Assembly (NCBI GenBank): GCA_025924475.1
Contig: JAICIH010000004.1
Span: forward strand, 1-47,187
Length of the DNA: 47,187 nt
Reading direction: 5' to 3'
Source of the DNA: Bryobacteraceae bacterium
GTDB lineage: Bacteria > Acidobacteriota > Terriglobia > Bryobacterales > Bryobacteraceae
Shown: one piece after another, positions 1 to 6,791 of the stretch
How positions within the stretch are numbered: the stretch's first letter is position 1
Layout of the letters: each line of letters starts with the position of its first letter
The notes under the pieces: generated by a model
Told to the model about the DNA's origin: nothing
The model's input: only the letters and a program-made list of their open reading frames with translations
The model's database searches: none
Translations under genes and position numbers: made by a program

Positions 1-692
1 ATCTGGCGAAACATGCCGAGCCAGGTCTCCGCGTCATTGGCCGGCATGCCTAAACGCCGGATCAACCGGCGCAGCTTCAGCTCGCTCGATCGCGAGACGC
101 GTTCATGGGTGTAGCCGCTGCGCACGAGCACGTCCGAAAGCAATTCCGTGAGGCGCTCGAGATCTTCCACCGTGGCGTCCGCCGGCGGGGGGAAACGGTG
201 CGCTACTTCCTGTTCTTCACGGCGCAGCTCGTACAAACAAATCGCCACCGCCTGGCCGAGATTCATCGACGCGTGCTCCTCGCGCGTCGGAATGCGCATC
301 AGCCAATGACAATGGCTCATGTCATCGTTCGACAGGCCGAATTTTTCGGAGCCGAATAGCAGCGCTGCCGGTCCGCTCGCGAGATGTTCCCGGAGCAGGC
401 TGCCTCCCGCTTCCAGGCGATGCAGAGGAACGTGCAGATCGCGCCGGCCACCGGCCGTCGTGCCGGCCACCAGCGTGCAATCGGCCACCGCTTCAGCTAT
501 GCTTTCGAAAACCTCGGCTTGCTCGAGAATGTAGCCGGCGCGCACTGCCGAGCGCGCTTCTCGAAACGCAACGTCATAAGGATTAACCAGCCGCAGGCGT
601 GTGCAGCCGAAATTGCTCATCGCGCGCGCTGCGGCGCCGATGTTCAATGGGTTGCGGGGCGATACGAGCACCACCCGCAGAGAATCGAGCAC
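1..692 (-). CDS. trmJ: tRNA (cytidine/uridine-2'-O-)methyltransferase, TrmJ-like SpoU family (3' end cut by window)
   Basis: This gene likely methylates the ribose of tRNA position 32 using S-adenosylmethionine, in the cytoplasm. Reading the minus strand from a GTG at 692 gives at least 230 residues with the three SpoU motifs in order: SPRNPLNIGAAARAMSNFG (motif 1, residues about 11-29), LLFGSEKFGLSND (motif 2) and IPTREEHASMNLGQA (motif 3), which together form the SAM-binding knot. TrmJ proteins are about 240-260 residues, so only the last residues are missing. The GTG shares its G with the TAG stop of speA (sequence TAGTG), so translation is probably coupled to speA. Motif 1 lies close to the N-terminus, so no downstream start is possible. 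The SpoU family call is secure; TrmJ rather than another member is inferred from motif wording and length. Confidence 0.9.
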   Translation of the reverse strand, partial: MLDSLRVVLVSPRNPLNIGAAARAMSNFGCTRLRLVNPYDVAFREARSAVRAGYILEQAEVFESIAEAVADCTLVAGTTAGGRRDLHVPLHRLEAGGSLLREHLASGPAALLFGSEKFGLSNDDMSHCHWLMRIPTREEHASMNLGQAVAICLYELRREEQEVAHRFPPPADATVEDLERLTELLSDVLVRSGYTHERVSRSSELKLRRLIRRLGMPANDAETWLGMFRQ

Positions 693-2596
693 TACTGCTC
701 CAGGTAGGTGTAGCCTTGCAGCCCTTCCTCGTAAAACTTCAACAGCCGTCCCGCTTCTTCATAGCCCACGCGCTGCTCGCGCACCGCTAATTCTACGTCT
801 TTGCGAAATTGATCGAGCAGGGCGCCCGAGTTGTATTGCACGTAGGCCAAGACCTCGCGCACCGTATCGCCCTGCACGACGGTTTCGAGCACCACGTCGC
901 CGTGATCGTCGAGGCTCACGTGCACCGCATTGGTATCGCCTAACAGGTTGTGCAAGTCGCCCAGAATTTCCTGATATGCGCCCAGCAGGAATGCGCCGAG
1001 TATGTAGCTGCCATTGTTGAACGGATGCAGCGCGAGCGTTTTCTTGACATCGCGCCGGTCGATAAACTGATCGACTTTGCCGTCCGAATCGCAGGAGATA
1101 TCGCCCAGCACGGCCGAGCGCGTGGGCTTTTCATCCAGCCGGTGAATCGGCATGATCGGGAAAAGCTGCTTGACCGCCCAACTGTCGGGCATGCTTTGAA
1201 ACAGCGAGAAGTTGCAGAAATAGGTGTCGGAGAGCAGGGCGTCGAGCCCTTCGAGCTCTTCGGGAAAGTAGTCGAGATCTTTTGCAGTCCGCAGAATTTT
1301 GCGGCAGATCGCCCAGTAGAAATTTTCAGCCAGGCTGCGCTGCTCGAGCGAGAGATAGCCGAGGCTGAAGAGATTCAGCGCTGAATCGAGCGCCTGCTGC
1401 GCATCATGATATCCCTCGAGCAGATTCTTCTTGGTGATGGTGCGATGCGTTTCGAAAAGATCCACCAGCGCCTGTTCGGAGTCTTCCGGGATGCTCGCCG
1501 GTAAATCTTCCTCGCCGAATCCGCTGACGCCGAGAACATTGAAAACCAGCAGGCTGTGATACGCCGCCACCGCGCGGCCGCTCTCGGTAATGATTGTCGG
1601 ATGCGGCACATCGGCCTCATCGCAAATGTTCTGGATGTGATAGACGATGTCGCGCGCGTATTCTTCGAGCGTATAATTCACGCTGGATTCGAAATCGGTC
1701 TGCGATCCGTCGTAGTCGATGCCGAGCCCGCCGCCCACGTCCATATAGCAGAGCCCGGTGCCGGCGCGCTTCAGATCCACATACACGCGCGCCGCCTCAA
1801 TCACCGCCGCTTTGATCTGGCGAATATTGGTGATCTGGCTCCCCAGATGAAAGTGCAGCAGCTTCAGGCTGCTTTCCATCCCGCGTTGCTTCAGAAAATC
1901 GACCGCCTTAAGAGCTTCGCTCACCGTGAGCCCGAATTTCGAGCGGTAGCCGCCGGAGGATTTCCAGCGTCCGGAACCGCGGCTCGCCAGCTTCACGCGC
2001 AAGCCGATATTTGGTTTTACCCCGACCTTCTCGGCGTGCTTGGCGATCAGCTCCAGTTCCGTGAATTTCTCAACGACGGGCGTAATCTGCCGGCCGATCT
2101 TTTGCGCCAGCATCACCATTTCGATGTACTCGTCGTCTTTGAAGCCGTTACAGATGATGGGCGTGAGATTGTCGGCGATGGCAAGCACCGCCAGCAGCTC
2201 GGGTTTCGAGCCGGCTTCCAAACCGAACCGGTAGGCGCGGCCGAAGTGAAATACTTCCTCGACCACTTGGCGCTGCTGGTTGACCTTGATCGGATACACA
2301 CAGCAGTAGCCACCCTGGTAGCCGTGCTCCCGCATCGACGTGTCGAACGCCTGATGCATTTCTTCTAGCCGGTGCCGGATGATATCGGCGAAACGGATCA
2401 GAATGGGGAGCGAAATGCCCCGCCATTCGAGCGTGTCCACCAACTGTTTCAGATCGATGCTTCGATTCGGGTCCTTGGTGGGATGAACGAACAAGTTGCC
2501 GTTCTGCCCGACGGAAAAAAATCCTTTGCCCCAGCTTGCAACATCGTACAGCTCTGCGGCATCGGTAGTAGTCCAACGGTCGGCGGGCTCACGCAC
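692..2596 (-). CDS. speA: Biosynthetic arginine decarboxylase
   Basis: This PLP enzyme (fold type III, Orn/Lys/Arg decarboxylase class 2) converts arginine to agmatine for polyamine synthesis. The 634-residue protein matches the family length (630-660). The PLP lysine is K104 in YPIKVNQQ; the alanine-racemase-like barrel follows with VGVKPNIGLRVKLASRGSG and MDVGGGLGIDYDGS, and TESGRAVAAYHS further on. The C-terminal part contains the typical CNFSLFQSMPDSWA. The coordinate given uses a GTG at 2596, which has no Shine-Dalgarno sequence. A CTG eleven codons upstream, at 2629, lies 7 bases after GAGGAG and may be the real start, giving 645 residues. trmJ follows with a one-base overlap, making a two-gene transcription unit. 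Confidence 0.96.
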   Translation of the reverse strand: MREPADRWTTTDAAELYDVASWGKGFFSVGQNGNLFVHPTKDPNRSIDLKQLVDTLEWRGISLPILIRFADIIRHRLEEMHQAFDTSMREHGYQGGYCCVYPIKVNQQRQVVEEVFHFGRAYRFGLEAGSKPELLAVLAIADNLTPIICNGFKDDEYIEMVMLAQKIGRQITPVVEKFTELELIAKHAEKVGVKPNIGLRVKLASRGSGRWKSSGGYRSKFGLTVSEALKAVDFLKQRGMESSLKLLHFHLGSQITNIRQIKAAVIEAARVYVDLKRAGTGLCYMDVGGGLGIDYDGSQTDFESSVNYTLEEYARDIVYHIQNICDEADVPHPTIITESGRAVAAYHSLLVFNVLGVSGFGEEDLPASIPEDSEQALVDLFETHRTITKKNLLEGYHDAQQALDSALNLFSLGYLSLEQRSLAENFYWAICRKILRTAKDLDYFPEELEGLDALLSDTYFCNFSLFQSMPDSWAVKQLFPIMPIHRLDEKPTRSAVLGDISCDSDGKVDQFIDRRDVKKTLALHPFNNGSYILGAFLLGAYQEILGDLHNLLGDTNAVHVSLDDHGDVVLETVVQGDTVREVLAYVQYNSGALLDQFRKDVELAVREQRVGYEEAGRLLKFYEEGLQGYTYLEQ

Positions 2597-2777
2597 TTGG
2601 GCCGCGACGACGGTAGTTCTGGTGCTCAGCTCAATTCTCCTCGGTCAACTCTAACGTTACTACGGGTTAAGGCAATTGCCTAGAACTTGTAAAACTTCTT
2701 TGCGACGGGTTTTCCCGCCGGCAGCTTAAAGCTATCCCCCGATTAGGTCGATAGAAAGTCAGAGCACGTACTTTCTG

Positions 2778-3920
2778 ATGGCCGCCAGGTTCACACATCC
2801 AATTGAAACGTTGCCGGCCATCGACCGGGCTCATCTGCTAGCTCCCAAGCCGCGCATACCCGAGCCGGATCTCGGACGTGGCGACATTCTGTTGGTAGAT
2901 TCCTCCGCCCATCGGAAGCGGAGCATGCGGCAGTGTCTGGAAGGCTTCGAGAACCGCGTGGTCGAAGCCGGGACGACATCGGAGGCCGTAGTTTCGATTT
3001 TGACCGGCCATGTGGATCTGATCCTTATTAATGCGCAGGCGCCGGAGGTAGGGGCCGCCGACTTCTGCCGGGCCATCCGCAAGGCTCCGGCGACGCAGTT
3101 TCTGCCGGTTTTTGTAGTCGCCTCGTCGGACGATCCGGAGACGGAAGTGCGAGCGATCGAGGCCGGCGCCAGCGATTTTCTGACAACTCCTTTTCGCACG
3201 CCGGCGTTCCGGGCGCGCGTACAGGCCAGCCTTCGCTACAAAGCGATGATCGATTCGCTCGACGATTCGGAGACCATCCTGTTTTCACTCGCCAAATCGG
3301 TGGAAGATCGGGACCCGGATCTGAGCCATCACTGCCAGCGGCTGGCGCTCATGGGGGCCGCTTTGGGAGAGGCCCTGAAACTCTCTGCCGAAGACATTTT
3401 GGCGCTGCAGCGCGGCGGCTACTTGCACGATATCGGAAAGATCTCGATTCCGGACAGAATTCTGTTCAAAGCCGGACCGCTCACGAAGGAAGAATGGGAC
3501 ATCATGAAATCCCATCCGGAACGCGGTGAGCGCATCTGCGGCAATTTGCGCTCGCTCGCTTCCGTGCTTCCCATCATCCGCAGCCATCATGAGCGTTGGG
3601 ACGGTTCCGGCTATCCGGACGGCCTCGCGGGGCACGATATTCCGCTGCTGGCGCAAGTCATGCAAATGGCCGATATCTATGACGCGCTGACTACGGCGCG
3701 GCCTTACAAGCGCGCCTTCACCTCCGAAGAAGCCCTCCGCATCATGTGGGAGGAAACCGCCAAAGGTTGGCGCGACCCGGAATTGATGAAGGTGTTCGCC
3801 GATCTGCTGCCGACGTTCCGGAGGTTCGATCCGCACGATCTTTCGCGTGTTTCTCTGCAGGCGCTCGCTTCTTCTATCGAATCGTTCCGCTGCAGCCCGC
3901 TGGTCTCGCTAGCGAGCTGA
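2778..3920 (+). CDS. HD-GYP domain protein with degenerate receiver domain (c-di-GMP phosphodiesterase candidate)
   Basis: The protein has 380 residues: an N-terminal CheY-like domain (about 35-150) and a C-terminal HD-GYP domain (about 165-345) of the RpfG type, which hydrolyses cyclic di-GMP. The HD-GYP part looks active: H185, H217-D218 (LHDIGK), SHPERG at 245, H270-H271 (SHHERWDGSGYP, GYP at 278-280) and MADIYDALTTARPYK. The receiver part does not: the usual acidic pair is reduced to D41 (ILLVDSS), the phospho-acceptor Asp is N85 (DLILINAQAP), and the switch Lys before Pro is T137 (FLTTPF). It probably cannot be phosphorylated. It stands alone between speA and a RAYT element, with no histidine kinase next to it. 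Confidence 0.93.
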   Translation: MAARFTHPIETLPAIDRAHLLAPKPRIPEPDLGRGDILLVDSSAHRKRSMRQCLEGFENRVVEAGTTSEAVVSILTGHVDLILINAQAPEVGAADFCRAIRKAPATQFLPVFVVASSDDPETEVRAIEAGASDFLTTPFRTPAFRARVQASLRYKAMIDSLDDSETILFSLAKSVEDRDPDLSHHCQRLALMGAALGEALKLSAEDILALQRGGYLHDIGKISIPDRILFKAGPLTKEEWDIMKSHPERGERICGNLRSLASVLPIIRSHHERWDGSGYPDGLAGHDIPLLAQVMQMADIYDALTTARPYKRAFTSEEALRIMWEETAKGWRDPELMKVFADLLPTFRRFDPHDLSRVSLQALASSIESFRCSPLVSLAS

Positions 3921-3963
3921 GGAGGGTGGGCTTTTAGCCCGCGCGGGGCTTAAGCCCCGCTTG
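3921..3963 (+). repeat. REP element, left copy flanking the RAYT gene (double hairpin, GTGG head)
   Basis: After the HD-GYP stop codon comes GGAGG, a GTGG head (3926-3929), a small hairpin GGGCT-TTT-AGCCC (3928-3940), and a long hairpin GCGGGGCTT/AAGCCCCGC (3943-3960). Apart from one inserted base and two substitutions it is the inverse complement of 4544-4585 on the other side of the transposase gene. Paired inverted REPs around a RAYT gene are the normal arrangement for this family. The hairpins may also serve as a 3' end for the HD-GYP transcript. Confidence 0.9.
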
Positions 3964-4006
3964 CTTAACATTGAGACGTTGACGATTCTTAAACCACAAC
4001 AGAAAC

Positions 4007-4573
4007 GTGAGAGAGTACCGCCGCCGTTTGCCGCATAGGGATGCTGCCGGAACGCCCGTTTTTGTCACTTGGCGTCTTTGGGGAAGCTTGCCGCGTGAGC
4101 GCGTCTTCCTGCCCGAACATCTCACATCCGGTGAGGCTTTCGTTGTCTGGGACCGTCTGTTGGACAGAACGAGGACCGAACCGGTTTACCTGGCGCAGCC
4201 GGAAATTGCCTATCTGGTAGTCCATCAACTATGGGACGTGGTTCGCCGTGGGCTCTGCATACTGCATGCTTATGTCGTGATGCCCAATCATGTTCACGTG
4301 CTCTGGACGCCCAATATTTCCCTTGCGGATCTCGTTCGCCACGTAAAAGGGCCCACAGCGTGTCAAGCTAACCGGCATCTGGGCCGAACTGGCGAGCCAT
4401 TCTGGCAGCAGGAATACTTTGATCGGACCGTTCGGAAGGAGAAGGAATTTTCCCGCATCTGCCGATATATTGAGTGGAATCCGGTGAACGCCGGCTTGGC
4501 GGCCCATCCGGAAGAATTTCGTTGGTCTAGTGCTAACAACGCAGAAGCGGGGCTGAAGCCCCGCGCGGGCTGA
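4007..4573 (+). CDS. REP-associated tyrosine transposase (RAYT, Y1/IS200-like)
   Basis: RAYTs are single-domain Y1 nucleases related to IS200/IS605 transposases. They recognise and cut single-stranded REP hairpins and are thought to spread REPs through the genome. The 188-residue protein carries the N-terminal GTPVFVTWRLWGSLP strand, the metal-binding HUH motif in VMPNHVHVLW, and the catalytic tyrosine in EPFWQQEYFDRTVR, followed by RYIEWNPVNAGL and FRWSSA, all characteristic. The start is a GTG at 4007; upstream lies the REP. The last eleven codons (ending AGLKPRAG) are read from the right-hand REP itself, so the stop codon lies inside the repeat. It is probably vertically kept rather than a recent insertion, but nothing here proves activity. 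Confidence 0.93.
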   Translation: MREYRRRLPHRDAAGTPVFVTWRLWGSLPRERVFLPEHLTSGEAFVVWDRLLDRTRTEPVYLAQPEIAYLVVHQLWDVVRRGLCILHAYVVMPNHVHVLWTPNISLADLVRHVKGPTACQANRHLGRTGEPFWQQEYFDRTVRKEKEFSRICRYIEWNPVNAGLAAHPEEFRWSSANNAEAGLKPRAG

Positions 4574-4585
4574 AGCCCACCCTCC
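4544..4585 (-). repeat. REP element, right copy flanking the RAYT gene (inverted)
   Basis: This is the inverse complement of the left REP, with stems AAGCGGGGCT/AGCCCCGC and GGGCTGAAGCCC and the GTGG head now on the minus strand (CCAC at 4578-4581). It overlaps the 3' end of the RAYT coding sequence and ends 36 bases before the uracil-DNA glycosylase start. It may act as a transcription or mRNA end signal for the RAYT message. Confidence 0.9.
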
Positions 4586-4621
4586 GCTGCTCCTCTATAA
4601 TCGCTGAGCGGGAGCGGTTTT

Positions 4622-5329
4622 CTGACAAAATTACAGGCGCTCAATGAGCAAATCATCCACTGTTTCCTCTGTCCCCGTCTGGTCGCGCACCGCGAAGAAA
4701 TCGGCCGCGTCCAACGGCGCGCCTATCGCGGCGAATCTTATTGGAGCCGGCCGGTACCCGGTTTCGGGGATCCGAATGCGCGGCTTCTCATCGTCGGCCT
4801 CGCCCCGGGAGCGCACGGCGCCAATCGAACCGGCCGCATGTTCACGGGTGATCGCTCCGGTGAATTTCTCTATCGGGCGCTCTGGGAAGCCGGTTTCGCC
4901 AATCAACCCACGAGCCTGAGACGCGACGATGGGTTGCGGCTAACGGACGCCTATATCACCGCGCCGGTGCGCTGCGTGCCGCCTGATAACAAGCCCTCGC
5001 TGGAAGAAATCCTCACCTGCCGCCCCTACCTGGTTCGTGAGCTCGCCCTGCTGAAACGCGTAAAAGTGGTTGTGGTGCTGGGTAGCATCGGGCTCAACGC
5101 GTACTTAAGTGTTCTAAAGGACAGCGGCGTGCTGAAATCGCGCGCCGCCTTCCGATTTGGCCATGGCTTGCTGTACAAAACCCACGAAGGCGGCCCGCTC
5201 GTACTCATTTCTTATCATCCAAGCCAACAGAACACCTCTACCGGACGCCTAACGGCAACGATGCTGCGCGATATTTTCGTCGAAGCGCGGCGGCTGCTTA
5301 ACGCCGCGGGAGAGCCATCCGTTGGCTAG
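4622..5329 (+). CDS. Family 5 uracil-DNA glycosylase (UDGb), apparent CTG start
   Basis: The enzyme removes uracil (and in this family also hypoxanthine or other deaminated bases) from DNA. It has an iron-sulfur cluster: C14, C17 (CFLCPRL), C118 (RCVPP) and C133 (TCRPY). Motif 1 is GLAPGAHGANRTGRMFTGD (59-77) and motif 2 is SYHPSQQNTSTGRLT with H199; both are diagnostic of family 5 rather than family 4. Between the upstream in-frame TAA and the conserved CxxC there is no ATG, GTG or TTG in frame. The only well-placed start is CTG at 4622, seven bases after GGAG (4611-4614), giving 235 residues with the usual N-terminal LxxL...CxxCPRLV. The stop overlaps the convergent haloperoxidase-like gene by four bases. 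Confidence 0.92.
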   Translation: MTKLQALNEQIIHCFLCPRLVAHREEIGRVQRRAYRGESYWSRPVPGFGDPNARLLIVGLAPGAHGANRTGRMFTGDRSGEFLYRALWEAGFANQPTSLRRDDGLRLTDAYITAPVRCVPPDNKPSLEEILTCRPYLVRELALLKRVKVVVVLGSIGLNAYLSVLKDSGVLKSRAAFRFGHGLLYKTHEGGPLVLISYHPSQQNTSTGRLTATMLRDIFVEARRLLNAAGEPSVG

Positions 5330-6606
5330 CGCTCGTCATCTTCATCATCATCATCATCGCGGGGATCTCTCAGGCGATGAAACGAATGTCCCATGACATA
5401 GCGAGCCACTTCCTCGCCGAGCAATTGACCGTCGTTGCATGCGGTCCGGTAGTGAATTCCTCCGTTTACGCGAGCCGATCTGATTTCATCCAATGCAGCC
5501 GAGAAACTCGTGAACCGGCGAATCACTCCGGTCATCACGTCCGAGTCGACGGTGAAACGGACATCTCCGAAATATTCGACGAGAACGGCCGCAGCCGCGC
5601 CGCTCGCTGTCGAGTGTCCTGACGGATATTCCGGGAACGGAGGCGTGACGATCAGAGGCGTCCAACCAGCGTCCGGCTGCGTGGCTGGATTTCCATCCTG
5701 ATCGGCCAGGGGAATGGCAGTGACCGGCCGCCAGGAAACGAAATAGTACTTCGCGTCCCAGCAGACGATTCCCGCGTCCGCAATCGCAATGTTCAGCAAC
5801 GCCAGCAGCCGGGCGTTTTCGAGCAGTGAATGGCGATGGCGGCCGAGCAGCGAAAGCGCCACGCTGTTCCAGAAGTAGTTGGTCGTACTGGTTGCCCAGA
5901 ATTGCGCCGCTAATGTCTCATCGGTCGATCTGGTGGGACTCGAAACGCTGCCCATGTCCTTCACTTCGTTAAAGTCCCGTGCGTACTGAGCGCTATCGAG
6001 TGAGGGAGGCCCCTGGACAGGGCGGAATTGGGAATGGGATTGGATCACCCAAGTCTCCATAGTGGCGAACTGGGGCAGCGCACCCGGCAAAAACGCCGGC
6101 GGGGTTGGACGCCATTCACCGATTGCCGTGCCGCCTTCAAAAGGTGGTGGCGCTGGTGAAGATCCGTCTGTGCTGCGCCAATTCCAGATCTCATCCGCTA
6201 CCTTTTGACCCCATTCGAGGCCCGCAAGCATCGCAAAAGCATCGCGATGGCGATGACCGCGAAGACACTCGAGCGATTCCGCGCGTTTTTGATCGAATGT
6301 GCTTTTCTGATCCGGATACAGCCGTACCAGAGAAGCGTAAGCGGCCTGGACGGCGGCCGCGCGCTTACATGCCCGGTGCGGTCCGGCTTCCTGCACGTGA
6401 ATCGGTGTGAAGCGGCGATCGATTCCATTGACCGCATCGAAAACTGACGATTCAAAGATTGCGGCCGTGCGGGTGATGGCCACCGGCGATGTTTTCGCCG
6501 CTAGCGCGGCTTGAAAGAGAGTTTTGTTCCAATCGGTAACCTCGTCCGGCCGTGCAATCGAGACGATGGCGCCGAAGACTAGTGAGAGCAGAGCGGCTTG
6601 TTTCAT
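5326..6606 (-). CDS. Secreted vanadium-dependent haloperoxidase-like / PAP2-superfamily protein
   Basis: Members oxidise halides with peroxide using a vanadate cofactor, or act as phosphatases with the same site. The 426-residue protein begins at the ATG at 6606, eight bases after AAAGGA, with a signal peptide (KQAALLSLVFGAIVSIA). All vanadate-site residues of the fungal chloroperoxidase have counterparts: Lys and Arg in KYYFVSWRPVTA, Ser-Gly-His in EYPSGHSTASG, and the Arg plus axial His six residues apart in ARVNGGIHYR. A longer reading to 6630 adds eight residues and is less likely. The C-terminus is a run of Asp/Glu (RDDDDDEDDER) written by a CAT/ATC microsatellite at 5335-5358. Halide specificity cannot be told from sequence. 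The divergent gene is regulator 1. Confidence 0.9.
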   Translation of the reverse strand: MKQAALLSLVFGAIVSIARPDEVTDWNKTLFQAALAAKTSPVAITRTAAIFESSVFDAVNGIDRRFTPIHVQEAGPHRACKRAAAVQAAYASLVRLYPDQKSTFDQKRAESLECLRGHRHRDAFAMLAGLEWGQKVADEIWNWRSTDGSSPAPPPFEGGTAIGEWRPTPPAFLPGALPQFATMETWVIQSHSQFRPVQGPPSLDSAQYARDFNEVKDMGSVSSPTRSTDETLAAQFWATSTTNYFWNSVALSLLGRHRHSLLENARLLALLNIAIADAGIVCWDAKYYFVSWRPVTAIPLADQDGNPATQPDAGWTPLIVTPPFPEYPSGHSTASGAAAAVLVEYFGDVRFTVDSDVMTGVIRRFTSFSAALDEIRSARVNGGIHYRTACNDGQLLGEEVARYVMGHSFHRLRDPRDDDDDEDDER

Positions 6607-6791
6607 ATCTGGGTCCTTTCTGGCAGGCAAAGCCCGTCCGTCGAAAACTGGATGGAACCCAATCTCCGCTACTTCCAGCGGCCTGTAAATGGTTTACGAT
6701 TATCTGATGGCTTAAAAGAAGTTGTCGGTGTAAGTTGTTGTGTGCCCGTCTGGTTACTGGGAAATCTGATCCGCCGCAGGAATGAGGGTCG

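Noticed and set aside
1556..2368. 270-residue frame on the plus strand inside speA
   Set aside because: It is the antisense shadow of a fully conserved arginine decarboxylase frame and shows no domain pattern.
2671..2680. GGCAATTGCC palindrome upstream of speA
   Set aside because: Only ten bases, single copy, and no neighbouring promoter pattern to support an operator.
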